A stretch of 37,975 nucleotides of DNA from Ophiocordyceps camponoti-saundersi (nom. inval.) (lineage: Eukaryota > Ascomycota > Sordariomycetes > Hypocreales > Ophiocordycipitaceae): NCBI GenBank assembly GCA_003339415.1, contig PDHQ01000313.1, positions 1 to 37,975 of the forward strand, in the 5' to 3' direction. The notes beneath the pieces are model-generated. The model ran no database searches, was not told where the DNA came from, and saw only the letters and a list, made by a program, of their open reading frames with translations. Shown piece by piece: positions 10,936 through 21,989 of the stretch; within the stretch, counting starts at the first letter, position 1, and each line of letters opens with the position of its first letter. Position numbers and translations under genes: made by a program.

Positions 10936-11599
10936 ATATAAAACTTACGAATACTAATAGAAAAAATCCTAGCTTAATAAGTAAAAAGAGTAATAATAAG
11001 TAAACTAAAAGTATTAAGTATCGCCTAGCTCTCGCTTAAAATAAATAGCTTTAGTTAATTAATTATAATATATATAATATTAAATCTTAATTTTCCGATT
11101 ATCCTTAGTAAGCCTTAGCTATAATATATAAAATTCTACTTAGTTTTTTACGAAGAATAAGTATAATATAGAGATTCGTAATAATAGGTATAAGTTACTA
11201 GTACTCGCTTTTAACTAATAAAGGAGATCTTAAACGCTATATACTTTTATAGCTTAACTTTTATTAGAGAAGTAAGGAGAAGATAGAAGGAATTACGCTA
11301 ATAGAAAAAAGATCCCGCGGAGCACTTAAAGATCTAAGCTATAAAAGTTAAAAATATAAAAAAAGCGTTATAAGATAAGATTCCCTTAATAAATAACTAA
11401 CTATAAGAATATATCCTAATAGAATTTTATAATATACTTCCTTTTTTCCGTAAGTAAGAGGCGGATAAGTTAAACTTATATAAAAAAGGTATAAATTACT
11501 ATATACCGCTTAAGAAAGAAATAAATAATAAAAAACCTTAGATTCTATTCGGCCCCCTTTATAATATATTAAGGGAGGAATTACTTATCCTTAAGAAAA

Positions 11600-12400
11600 T
11601 ATTATAAAACCTCCTTTAGAAAGGCTTTATCTAACTTAGTAGCTCGCCTATAAATACCTTAGTCCTTTTCGTAAGGAAACTTAAAGGAGGATTATAGTTT
11701 TATATAGATTTCCGCGCACTAAACGCGATTATAGTCCTAGATAAATATTTACTCCTTTTACTTAGTAATACCTTTCGGTTATTAGCTAAATCTTAATAGC
11801 TTATAAAGCTAGATATTATATAAGCTTTTTATAAAATATAGATTATTAAAGGAGAGGAATAGAAGATAGCGTTTAGGACCTAGTATAGCTTTTTTAAATA
11901 GATAGTTACCTTATTTAAACTTATAAGGGCCCCTACTACTTTCTAAAAATATATTAATAATATCTTTTAGCTATATCTCGATAAGTTCTATTCGGCCTAT
12001 ATAGATAATATTATTATTTATTTTAATAATATTAAAGAGGACTATTTCCGTAAAGTACGCTTAGTTCTCCGTAAATTTTAAGAATATAAGCTTTACCTAA
12101 ACTTAGATAAGTATAAATTTATAGTTAAGAAGGTAAAATACCTAAAATTTATAATACTAGCGGGAGTTAAGCTTTAAGCAAACCTGGAAAAGATTAAGAT
12201 AATTATTAACTAAGCTATACTAACTTCCCTTAAAGGCCTTCGCGGATTCTTAAGTTTTGCTAACTTTTATCGACTCTTTATTACGGATTTTGCCGGGATA
12301 GTAGAACTATTAATAAACCTAACGAAGAAAAAGGTTAAGTTTATTTAGGGCTCTAATTAGGAATAAGCTTTCTAGGAAGTTAAGAATTTATTTACGAGGG
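11600..12400 (+). pseudogene. Element A reverse transcriptase relic
   Basis: The plus strand carries TAFRTRY near 11880 (reading AFRT.Y), then an NAPATFQKYINDIL-like stretch. The catalytic box YIDN (from YIDD) is at 11998-12009, followed by IIIYFNNIKEDY. LDKYKF.VKKVKYLKFI (for LDKC.FEV..VKYLGFI) is at about 12105-12160. LRGFLSFANFYRLFI-like residues follow at about 12240-12275. This is a textbook Ty3/gypsy RT. The second catalytic Asp is now Asn and stops replace Gln/Trp, so it is inactive. Some TpG survives near 12255-12295 (TTTTGCTAAC, TTTTGCCGGG). Confidence 0.93.
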
Positions 12401-12830
12401 CCCCTTTACTAGTAAAATAGAACTTTAGGGACCTTATATTTTTAGGAGCGGATATTAGCGCTTACGCTATAAGAGGTTATCTTTACTAAGAATAAGATAG
12501 ATAGAAATAACTAGTAACGTTCTTTTCCGTAAAAATAAACGCGGCCGAATATAACTATTTTATATATAATAAAGAGATATTAGCGATTATTAAATACTTA
12601 AAATAGTAATATATTAAATTATATAATTATAATAGCTTTAATATTATTATTAATTATAAGAACTTAGAGTATTTTATAACTTACTAGCACCTTTTAGAAT
12701 AATAAGCTTATTAAGCTAAGTACTTATTATAATTTAACTTTAAGATTCGTTATCGACTTAATAAATAAGCTATAGTTTTAGACGCCTTTTCCTATAAAGA
12801 TTAAAATAAACCCTTAACTATAAAGGAGGA
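12400..12830 (+). pseudogene. Element A RNase H relic
   Basis: ADISAYAIRGYLY (for ADASAYAIGGYL) at about 12449-12488 is followed by VTFFSVKINAAEYNYFIYNK and EILAIIKYLK. Then come KNLEYFITY (for KNLEYFMTT) at about 12660 and an RYRL....AIVLDAFSY stretch (for YRPGK....DALSR) at about 12750-12800. These are the gypsy RNase H core and the tether that leads into integrase. Confidence 0.9.
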
Positions 12831-13243
12831 GAACGCCCGCTTTATATAGATAATTCTTAAAAAAGCCTTATAATTTTACTTATAAGCGATAGTAATTAAT
12901 ATTTTTAGGGACCTTACTAATATCTTAGAGGAGGAGGAAGGCGAAGATAGATAATAAAACGTAAGTATAGCTATGAAAAACGCTATAAATTTACAAAATA
13001 ACGTTTTACTAGAAACTTAAGTTTTCTTTAATAATAAACTTTAGAAGCTTTAGAATAAGATAGTATTATAAGACTTAGTCTTCTAAGAAGTATATTAAGC
13101 TATAATAAGGGGAGACCGCTTATTATCTCTAAAGCTATAACTTAAAGTTTAAATTATAAATTACTATATTAACGCTAAAGGAAAACTACGTTTCCGTAAT
13201 AAGCTTTAAGTCCTAAGAGCTCTAGTTACTATAATAGAGGACT
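12830..13243 (+). pseudogene. Element A integrase, N-terminal part before insertion B
   Basis: Coding-like plus frame after RNase H. It includes GKLRFRNKL.VLRALVTIIE at about 13180-13240, the region before the zinc-binding domain in chromovirus integrases. The frame is cut at the CTAAG target site and resumes after element B at 20561. Confidence 0.65.
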
Positions 13244-13248
13244 CTAAG
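13244..13248. repeat. Target-site duplication of element B, left copy (CTAAG)
   Basis: CTAAG directly precedes the left LTR of B and recurs exactly at 20556-20560. The site lies in the integrase region of element A. Confidence 0.93.
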
Positions 13249-13549
13249 TATTAAGTAATTTTTACATATACGTATAAGTAAGAGAAAGTAAAGGTAACTT
13301 AAATTAAGTATAATTAGAGATAGATACTTTTCCTTTATTATATAAAGAAAAGCAGCTATATAGCTAGATAATACTTTACTTTTATACCCTCCTTCTTCTT
13401 ATCTAAGCTACCTCCTACCTCTTAAGTTATACGAAGCATAACTTAGGTAATAATATATATTTCGTTAAAGGCTTCCTTATATTTATATTATCCTCTATAT
13501 ATATATTATATAGTAGATATAAAAGGGTATAGAGAGATAATATCTAATA
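13249..13549 (-). repeat. Element B 3' LTR (left copy)
   Basis: 301 bp, paired with 20255-20555. It starts TATTAAGTA (originally TG) and ends CTAATA (originally CA). On the minus strand the internal sequence next to it (complement of 13554-13566) is AAAAAGAAAAAGT, a good polypurine tract for second-strand priming. Confidence 0.93.
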
Positions 13550-13859
13550 CTTAACTTTTTCTTTTTATAAAAAGATATACTAAATAAAAAGGTATTATAC
13601 GAAGAAAAAACTCCGTTTTCCTAAAAGGTAGATATTTCTAAAGAAAAATAGTTATACGATATTAAATAAGTATATAATCGAAAAAATCTCTAAAGGTAAA
13701 TAACGCCCGTAATACCGTAATAAAAAGAGATAAAGAAAATAAGCTATTAGCTAAAAATAAAAGTTAAGTTATTATATAATTTAATTTATAATATATTTTT
13801 ATAAAGTTTTACTATAAAGGTCTTTTATAATTATAATACTAAGAAAAATAAGTAGAAAA

Positions 13860-13926
13860 CCGATTTTTTATAACCTTATACTAAAAATACTAAAAAATAT
13901 TACGAAAAATAGGAATTAAAAATCGG
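13860..13926. repeat. Inverted repeat CCGATTTTT/AAAAATCGG
   Basis: Nine-base arms at 13860-13868 and 13918-13926 are exactly complementary, with a 49-bp AT-rich loop. They lie in the untranslated 3' part of element B, just before the TATA/CT tract. Confidence 0.45.
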
Positions 13927-13949
13927 ATTCTGCCGCCTTTTACCGCCTT

Positions 13950-14033
13950 TAAAGGGGTATAAAAACCCCTCCTCGCTCCCTCTCTCTCTCTCTCTCTTTC
14001 TCTTCCTTTCTTTTTTCTTTCTTCTTTAAGCTA
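13950..14033 (+). promoter_or_regulatory. Candidate TATA box plus CT-rich tract
   Basis: GTATAAAAAC at 13957-13966 sits in the loop of a 6-bp stem (AGGGGT 13953-13958, ACCCCT 13965-13970). About 60 bp of nearly uninterrupted pyrimidines with a (CT)n run follow at about 13970-14033. TATA followed by a CT tract is a common fungal core-promoter layout. It faces plus, antisense to element B and sense to element A. Whether it has ever been used cannot be told from sequence. Confidence 0.35.
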
Positions 14034-14666
14034 ATTAACGAAGATAATAACGATAACTAAAAAGATCTTTAATAAAAATTAATAAATCGTATAATATATT
14101 TAAGTTATTTTTATTAATAATTATTAATTATATAATATACCTCCCTATTCTTATAGTATTATAACTTATTAACTTAAGTTTTACTTAAGTTTATATATTT
14201 TATAATAAAGAGGATAATTAGTACTTTATATAATAAATATCCTTAAATATAAAAAAGAAAAGTTTAGCTATTATATAATAATAATACTAATAGGAGAGTA
14301 ATAAGTAAAAATCTAACTAATAGCTATACCGTTATCTAATATCTTTATCCGCCTTAATAATATTTAAAATCTTAAGCGTATTAAGGCTATTATCGTCTAA
14401 TACCTAAGTTATTTTCTAGCAATTTTACTTATAAGTTATAGTAAAGTAATAGCAAAATTATATTATATTTACGCTAGAAATCCTTACTTATTTAATATAT
14501 ATTAGATAAATAATAATAGGGCTTATATTACTTATATATAGCGGTTTTATATAATAAGATATTTTTTTATATAATAGGGCTAAGCGTTATAAACTCCTAG
14601 GCTAGTACCTTATACTTTAGTAACTACTCCTATTAAGTTATTTAATAGCTAGCGGCGGGGACGGGT

Positions 14667-14718
14667 AATAGTAATATTAAGCGGAGCGCCTCTTAACGCG
14701 GAGGAATATATTACTATT
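14667..14718. repeat. 11-bp inverted repeat around a GC-rich centre
   Basis: AATAGTAATAT at 14667-14677 is exactly complementary to ATATTACTATT at 14708-14718. The 30-bp loop is GC-rich (GCGGAGCGCC, ACGCGGAGG). It lies between the end of B's pol and its 3' LTR and could form a stable hairpin. Confidence 0.5.
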
Positions 14719-14959
14719 TTAGATAATAAGTAATAAGGGGCAGGGGTAGAAAAGAAGTTATAGTAAGGTTAGATAATAAGGAAAAAGGAAAAGGAAAAAA
14801 AATTAAAAGAAAAGAAAAAAAAATTAAGCGTTTAGGACTTATAGCTTTATTTTTTTTTTTTTTTAAATTAAGCGTAAAAGTTAGACGATACTTAGAAAAA
14901 ATTAATAATAATTTTTATATAAAAATAATAGAAAAAAAACGTAAAAATATAAAAAAAAT

Positions 14960-15640
14960 AGAAAAATAAAAATAGAGAGTTAAATAAAGTAAAGATATAG
15001 GAAAGAAAAAAGTATAAGTTTTATATAACTTAGGTAAGTTATTAGATAGTAGCTTTAATTTATAACTTATAGGAATTTATAAAAATAAAAGTTAATAAAG
15101 CTAAGTTAAGGCTATTTTTAATATAAGTATTAGCTAAATTATTCTTACTATTAATTTATTATATTTTTAAAATTTCCTTACGCTTATATAACTTATAAAT
15201 AGCTATAATATTAATTATTAGCTATTTTTCTATTATTAAGCTAAGCTTTACTAAGTAGTTATATAATAAATATAAGTTTATATAAAGAATAAGGGGGATT
15301 AGAGGCGTGCTTAGGGATTATATAATAGCTTAAATAGTTAAATAAAGGGTTAGGCTAATATTAACGCTATTTACTATACTATAAAGTTCGCTTACTAAGA
15401 TATTTTAAGTAACCCTTTTATACTTTATAAAGGTTTAGTAAAAGATATTACTTCGTATAACGAATAAGTTAAAGGACTAGTTTTCCTTACTAAGGATAAT
15501 TAAGGTACTAAGCTATAAGGTAAGGTCCTTATTATTCGCAAATAACTTATCTATAAAAATAAATAGTTTTATATAAAATAAGTTAAGCGGAATAAATCGT
15601 AGATTACGGGCAGTATTATTAATTTATTACTAAATATATT
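14960..15640 (-). pseudogene. Element B RNase H relic (copia type)
   Basis: The minus frame shows QQARGVYI (for QRARGAYIA) at about 15740-15700, at the RT/RNase H junction. It continues with NNTARNLRFIPLN (for N..RGLRFV.LD) and INLYLLYNYLVKL (for TDS.SLYDCLVKLGTT) at about 15280-15210. These are conserved blocks of fungal copia RNase H. The reading frame wanders between blocks, so small insertions or deletions are likely in addition to RIP. Confidence 0.75.
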
Positions 15641-15649
15641 TATTAAAAG

Positions 15650-16560
15650 CTAAAATATCTTACGAGAAAGGATCGGTTACTTAAGCGGCTACCGTAAAGT
15701 TATATAACGCCTTTAGTTAATAAGTAGAAATAATATATACTCCTCGAGCTTACTAGCTAATAAAGTCCTACGGGGTAATATTAGTAGTTAAGTTAATAAT
15801 ATAGAGGCCTTTTACCTATCTTTTTTATATAAGAACGATATTATATAATTCGCGCGTAATATAACTACTATTAAAGTTAATAGATAAGCTATTAGTAAGG
15901 AATATTTTAAGCTTCGTATAAAGCTTTGCCTATTTTAACTTATTTTCCTTAAGTTTAAAGAATATATTAAATATAAAAGAGAATATATTATCTATTTATA
16001 AGCTTATTATTTTAAATAAGTTAAGGCTAGCTATTATAAATAAAAGATATAAATTATATAATAAGAGCGTTATATAAAGGTTTATATAATAATAATTATA
16101 ATATATCTTAAACTAATATAATTTTAATTTTACTAGCTTATATAATAGCTTTTTAATATATAAAAAAGTATAGGGTAAATATTAATCTTATAGTTTTTTA
16201 GGAAGGTACGCGTATATCGTATAATTTAAAGGATCGGTAGATTACGTATATACTTATATAATATCTTATAGTTCGCTTTAATAATTATATAACTTTATAA
16301 GGGTAAGTTTAAGGGTAAGAAAGAGGCGCTATAATATACGTAAAATTATAGGTAATTATATAAGGATTTCCTCTTTGCTATTATCTTTATAGCTTTAAAT
16401 AACTAAGTGGGACTTTTTATAAAGGCTATTATTTAAGTTTTTTATCTCTCGTATAAGACGCGTCTTAAAAATATATCTTATAAGGTCCGAGGAAGGGTTA
16501 TATCGAACAAAGGTAAAGACTTCCTATATAGAAAAGGTATTAATTTCCTTACAGTTAGAG
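15650..16560 (-). pseudogene. Element B reverse transcriptase relic (copia type)
   Basis: Minus-strand blocks include YKKSHLVI (for YEKSRLV.QAYND), then ELQDII.VYT.STDPLNYTI (for RDI.QAYVQS...LNR), and YIKKLLYKLVK (for K.LYG.PEAG). The copia active-site equivalent reads QIDNIF (from Q.DDT) at 15987-15998, followed by K.AKLYTKLKIFLTN. The second Asp has become Asn. The long open-looking plus frame across this region is the complement of this gene and not a protein of its own. Confidence 0.87.
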
Positions 16561-16749
16561 GCCTTAAATAGTTATCCTAAAGTAATAATAATACCTTATT
16601 ACTATAATTATATAATAAGTGCGTAGTTATCTTTTTCCTTTATAATAATAAATATAAAGGGAAAAGCTTTATATAAGTTTTTATCGTAAAAGGGTATAAT
16701 TAAGATTTCGAACTATACTTTTTTCTTTATAAATATAATAGGGAGGGAG

Positions 16750-17620
16750 CAGAGATAAGGTTTAACTTATATTATACGAAATCTAGTTAATCTTATAGGG
16801 AGTTTAAGGATAATATCCTAGCTATCGAAACTAAAAATATAGAAAGGACCTTACTATTTATTTTTTTTACGCTAAATAAAAACTTTACTTTAAAAAGGAA
16901 GCGATAAAATATCGTATAAATTAAGTTTATTTTAAGTATAGAGAGCGCGTAAAATATCCGCTTAAGCTTTAATTTATTATACTTATTTTATAATATACTA
17001 AATCGTTTAAGCTCTTATAGTAATATTAAGGGCTAAGAGTAAGTTATATAAAATATAAGGGTAAGCGCTAAAAATAAGAAATATTAAAATAAAGCTATCT
17101 AATTTAGCTATATTATTAATAGCCTTAATAGCTATCTAAAAAATAGTTATATTATTAGTCTTAGTATTAATTTCCTATTATAAGATATCGTACGCCTGCT
17201 TAAGAGGGGCGTATATATATTTAACCTTGCTAATCGCCTAATACGCTTTAACGGGTATTTCTTTATATATAATACTAAGTAATTTCGCGTTTATATAAAA
17301 CTCTAAAAAGGAAAAGTTAGTCCCGGCGTCGTAAGAGATAATATCTAGTAGGCCTTAGTATATATAAATCTAGTACTTATATAAGGCGTTCTAAGCGTTT
17401 ACCGCTAATATACTTTATATAAAGGCGGCGGCTTAGAAAAATATAGCTTTATTAATAGCGTATAAGACCGGCCTACCGTTAAGGTAAAAAATATTAATAA
17501 CTAGTAAGTAATTAAAGTTATAATTATCTTTAAAGGAGAATTTAAATTACTAAAGTTTTAAGTTATATAATTAGTATTAGTAATATAAATATTAAATTAA
17601 CTTAAGGGTAGCGGGGGTTA
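16750..17620 (-). pseudogene. Element B integrase relic (copia type)
   Basis: Minus-strand translation gives INIFYLNGRPVLYAINKA (for VDIFYL.GRPVLHV.DEAT), with the first catalytic Asp now Asn at about 17490. Then come IYIY.GLLDIISYDAGTNF (for WID.Y.GPPD.I.HDAG.NF) at about 17370-17305 and APLKQAYDIL. The C-terminal end is SKVFI.RKKNK..GPFYIF and LPIRLTRFRII.VKPYL at about 16800-16770. These motifs are specific to a family of fungal copia integrases. The second Asp (HDAG) is retained. Read for stop codons only, this is one of the best preserved coding segments in the window. Confidence 0.93.
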
Positions 17621-17699
17621 TATTTAAAAAACTAGCCTTTTTTAGTAAGTTATAAAGCTATTATATATAGGGGTAGCTAAAATATTAGTAAAGCTATTA

Positions 17700-20254
17700 T
17701 AACTCTTATTTTATATAATATAATATAAATTCTTATTTTAAGATATTAAAGAATAAATATCCTTATTTTTTAATAATAAGAACTATTATATTATTATATT
17801 ATACGATAATATCCTTTATATTATCGTAGAAAGTACGAAAGTAGTTAGTATCTTTAAGATAGAAAAGGAATAGGGTAGAAATATTAAGAATATAGTAAAG
17901 GACTTTATTAAGGGGGTTTTATATAATAATAGTTCTAATTAGCTTAATAAGTTCTAAAAAGCTAAAACGGATTATATTCTTAGTTAAGGTTTAGTTAATA
18001 ATTATATAAGGGTATTCTTAGATATAGGCTTCTACTTATAATTTACTTATAGTTAAGATTTACGTAGCTTCTATATCTTAGAGCTTACTTTAGTATATTA
18101 TATAATACGTATCGGAAAGGAGGAATTATTCCGCGGGAACCGCTAAAGCCTTTAATTAGTAGATATTATTACTAGTAAGGCGGTATATATAGGCTACTAT
18201 AGTAAAAAATAAAACCGCGTTTTCGCCGCTAACGATTTCTTTTTTAATATCGGAGTCTTCGTCGTATAATTATAAAAACTAGGAATCTTATTTATTAGAA
18301 CCTTTATATAATAAGAGGAATACGCTAAATTCTTCCTTCGTAAGGGGGTCTTAGCTAGTTTCTTTATAATTAGTAAGGTATTACTTATATACGCGTTAGA
18401 TATTATCTAACTTATAGTTTATAAACTAATATTTTTCTTTTTTATATATAAAATATTTTCGTATTATATAAGGTTAGAACTAGCGTCGCTATAAGGAAAA
18501 ACGTTATATAGGGGGCGATTATTATTAGCGGGGAGTAAAAGAAGATTATCTAAGGTTTATATAATATTTATTATAATTAAAATAATATCGTTCGATAAAG
18601 AACTAGTTAATAGTTTTATCCGTAGTAATAATAAGGGAGGAACGGAGGCGATTAATAAATATTTCGTATAATATATTTTAGAATATTATAGCTAATTTAA
18701 GTTTTAGAACGCTGCAATAAGCTTATACGATAATAGTAAAAAGTTACTTTTCTCCTTAATAGTTAAGTTTAAAAGCTTATTAAATAAGTTAAAGTTTATT
18801 AAAAAGGGTATTAAGTAAATTTATTATAGTTTTATTAAAGTTTTCTTATTATATAATATTAAAAGAAAGAGTAGTTTAATCTATTTAATATAATAAATAG
18901 TTTATATAAATATTAAAATATATATCTAAAAGAGTATAAATTTTATCTTATTATTTATCCGATCCGATAAAATATAAATAATAGTCCTAAGCTTTATCTA
19001 AAAAGATATCTAGAAAAATAGCGTAAAATTAATTTTCTATTATATTAATATAGGAGTAATAGCTAATAAAAATCCTAGCCTTATCGATTAGTATATTATA
19101 TAGCCGCTTTATATAGTTTTAATTTTTTCGCTAACTTTTAAAAAAGGTAATAACCTTATTTAAAAAGATTAGTTTATTTACTACTTTTTATATTAATAAT
19201 AATATATAAACTTATACGATACTTATTAAGGCTTAATTTATTAGTTCTAAAAAGGTTTAAGTTAAGGTTATTAAGGGTAGCTATATATTTAAGTTATATA
19301 AAGTAATTAACTCTTATATATAAGTTATATAAAGTAAGGGTTCGGCTAAGATACTTCGTAGTAGCTATATTAAGATATATTTTAACTTAAGGGGCTATAT
19401 TAAGTATAAAGCTTATATTATACGATTTAGAAAAGTTAGTTTAGAAAAGGGGGGGTAGTCTAACCGTATAGAAGGGGCTTTTTACGGGTTAGGGGGTAAA
19501 ATATTTTCCGGTTTAGTCTTAAGGAGTTATATAAAGCGTTTAATTAATATACCGTTTCCGATAAGCGGGATATATTATACGATTATAATTTAAGTTAGTT
19601 TTTTTAAAAATATATAGTAGATATATTTTAGCTAGTAGTAAGTTTATCCTTAAAATTCCGATTAAATTATATAAAGAAGGTTATCCTTATAAAGGTTAAA
19701 GTAAATAATATCGTATATCTGCTAAGTAATAAATATTATTAATTTAACCTTATTAGGAGGTTATATAAGGTTAAGTTATATATCTTAATAAACTAGGTTC
19801 GTATTTTAAGTTTAAATATAAAAGTTAACTTCGCTTCCTTCTATTATTTTATTATATAAAGCTAAAGTCTTATTTATTACCGTTATTATAGTTAACGTAT
19901 TTACTATTTCCTATTTAACTTCTAAGGTTATAGAAGCTATATTATTATTATTATATTTCCGGAACGCTATTAAAAGTAATATTATATAACTAGTAAAAAG
20001 TACCGGGCTAAATATAGCTTTTCGGTAAAGATTTTATTATTAGTAAGTATTATATATTACCTTAATCTTTTAGTCTTAATAGTAATATTAAATAAAAATA
20101 GCTTTTTAGTAAAAACTAATATTAAGAAATAGGGTAAAAATATAGGTATTAGTTAATAGTAAGTATAGGGGCTTTTTAATATTATACGATACTTATCTTA
20201 TTACTTTAGCTAATCTATAGTTAACTAATAATAACTAATATAATTACTAATTAG
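17700..20254 (-). pseudogene. Element B Gag/protease region (decayed)
   Basis: By position this should encode Gag, the protease and the integrase zinc-binding region of element B. A coding-like frame continues on the minus strand (for example YLKDTNYFRTFYDNIKDIIV at about 17860-17790), but I could not identify specific Gag or protease motifs. The plus strand is also open in the same register. Confidence 0.45.
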
Positions 20255-20555
20255 TATTAAATAGTCTTTATATATACGTATAAGTAAGAGAAAGTAAAGG
20301 TAACCTAAATTAAGTATAATTAGAGATAGATACTTTTCCTTTATTATACGAGGAAGAGCGGCTATATAGCTAGATAATACTTTACTTCTATACCCTCCTT
20401 CTTCTTATCTAAGCTACCTCCTACCTCCTAAGTTATATAAAGCACGACTTAGGTAGTAATATATATTTCGTTAGAGGCTTCCCTATATCCGTGCTATCCT
20501 TTATATATATATTATATAGTAGATATAAAGGGGTATAGAGAGATAATATCTAATA
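20255..20555 (-). repeat. Element B 5' LTR (right copy)
   Basis: 301 bp, partner of 13249-13549. It differs from it by transitions, including changes at CpG (ACG against ATA) and CpT. It is followed by the CTAAG duplication. Confidence 0.93.
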
Positions 20556-20560
20556 CTAAG
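20556..20560. repeat. Target-site duplication of element B, right copy (CTAAG)
   Basis: Exact match to 13244-13248. Element A's integrase frame resumes immediately after it. Confidence 0.93.
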
Positions 20561-21620
20561 AAAGCACTAGCCTCCCTACTTAATATATTATAGAATTATC
20601 TTATCTAAATAATCTATAATTCGGCCTTAGTTAGTTACCTTAGAAAGGAAGGTATAGTAGCTTTTATAACTTATAACTTCTTCTAGCCGCTTTAATAATA
20701 ATACGTTTACTAATTTTTTAGGAACTACGATATTTATAGTAAAACTAAAGCTTAGAAATAATATCGGGCTACCCTTTTTAAGTTATTACCTACTCTAAAT
20801 TAGTTTTACTAATATATATAAATAGACTTTATAACGAACTTCCCGCTTATAGAACGCGGAAATAAGCACTTATAGGTAATTAAAAACTAACTTAGTAAAA
20901 AAATCTTACTTAAGCTAATACCTTTAATAAACGCTCTACTTTATATAGAATAGTTTCTCTAATATTTTATATAGTTTTACTAATAGCTAAGTATTATCGT
21001 AAGTAATAGAGGAACTAACTAAATAGGCGAATTCTAAAGCTATCTTTACTAACTTTATAAGATTAATTAAATATTTAGTATAGCTTACTACTTATAAACC
21101 GATAAAAGATATAAGAGGGTTAATTAAAATATATAAGCTTACCTTTAAATAATAGTCTTTTATAATTAGGATAATTAGGATAAATAGCTTCTTATAGCCT
21201 AGCTTACGCTAAATAGTAAAGTTTATTTAGCTATAAGAATAACGCTATTTTTTATAACTTATAAGTTCTAAGCTCCTATAATAATATTATTAAACCTAGA
21301 TATTCCGTAAATATTAATAAGGAATTCTAAAAGCTAGGCTAAAGACTTTATAAGATAATTATAGTAAGTAATAAACTTTTATTAGGTAGCTAATACCTTA
21401 TCCTTATAAACTTAGGAGTTTTAAGCTAATAAGAATTAATAAGTAGCTAAACGTTTTAAAGTTAGCGATAAGGTCTAGCTTAATCTATATAATTTTCCTA
21501 GCGTATAACTAAAAAAAAAGCTTAATTAAAAGAACGCTAAGTTTATAATAGCGCGGGTTATTAACCTTTCCCTTATTAAACTTATAAGATTACTAATAAA
21601 AGCTTATAATCGCTTTAATA
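20561..21620 (+). pseudogene. Element A integrase core, after insertion B
   Basis: The plus strand reads NYDIYSKTKA (for NCDICGKTKAWR, part of the zinc-binding HHCC domain) at about 20724-20755. Then comes IDFITNFPLIERGNKHL with the first catalytic Asp intact at 20825-20827. VSNRGTN (for VSDRGTN) follows, with the second Asp now Asn at 21005-21007. FSIAYYL.TDKRYKRVN (for STAYHPQTDGATERVN) at about 21075-21120 has the catalytic Glu changed to Lys. Thus D-D-E has become D-N-K. Spacing between blocks is that of a Tf1/sushi-type chromovirus integrase. Confidence 0.92.
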
Positions 21621-21679
21621 TAGATTTACTAAAAAAGGCGGCCTTAGACCCCTTACTTAGGTAGGAAATTACTAATTTA

Positions 21680-21870
21680 TAGCCTTTTATAATACTAATT
21701 AATAGAGAAGAAGAATAGGAAGTTAAAGAGATTATCTTAGCTAAATAGAAGAAAGTAAATAGAGGTAGGAGATAGGAGGTTTTCGTTAAATAGAAAGGTT
21801 ATTAAGATCCGATATAGGAACTTTTAGCGGAACTTAAAAGCACTACTACTCTTAATCGCTTTAAGGCTTT
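21680..21870 (+). pseudogene. Element A chromodomain relic
   Basis: An acidic REEE.EVKEII stretch (for the EVE.IL.SR start of a chromodomain) leads to VFVK.KGY.DPI.EL (for LVKWKGY.DPTWEP) at about 21778-21825, with stops at the two Trp positions. Then comes LLAELKSTTTLNRFKALY. The aromatic cage residues that would bind methylated histone H3 are lost at the Trp codons. This domain places A among chromoviruses, whose chromodomain targets integration to heterochromatin. Confidence 0.88.
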
Positions 21871-21973
21871 ATATAAATTAGCTATATATAATAATAGGCA
21901 GGTTATTAGGAAACGCACGGTAAAACGGCTAGCGGAGAATTTATATTAAAAAGCGTATTTTTAGGCGCGGAAA

Positions 21974-21985
21974 CCCCCCCCCCCC
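21974..21985. repeat. 12-base poly-C run
   Basis: An uninterrupted run of twelve C follows GCGCGGAAA, shortly after the chromodomain. CpC is not a RIP target. The run marks the start of a relatively GC-rich stretch (21970-22130). Confidence 0.9.
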
Positions 21986-21989
21986 TATA

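Larger units (their letters stand above)
13249..20555 (-). mobile_element. Element B: Ty1/copia retrotransposon nested in element A
   Basis: The element is 7,307 bp with two 301-bp LTRs and exact CTAAG duplications. On the minus strand integrase (about 17620-16750) comes before RT (about 16560-15650) and RNase H (about 15640-14960), which is the Ty1/copia order. Its integrase is of the fungal type with a HDAG.NF block. It inserted antisense into A's integrase, so it is younger than A. Its coding capacity is destroyed by RIP. Confidence 0.93.

Noticed and set aside
16520..19090. A very long plus-strand frame of roughly 850 codons whose stops all fit former Gln/Trp.
   Set aside because: It is the in-register complement of element B's minus-strand integrase and Gag region. 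The minus reading gives specific copia integrase motifs, while the plus reading is Leu/Ile/Phe/Lys-rich with no motif.
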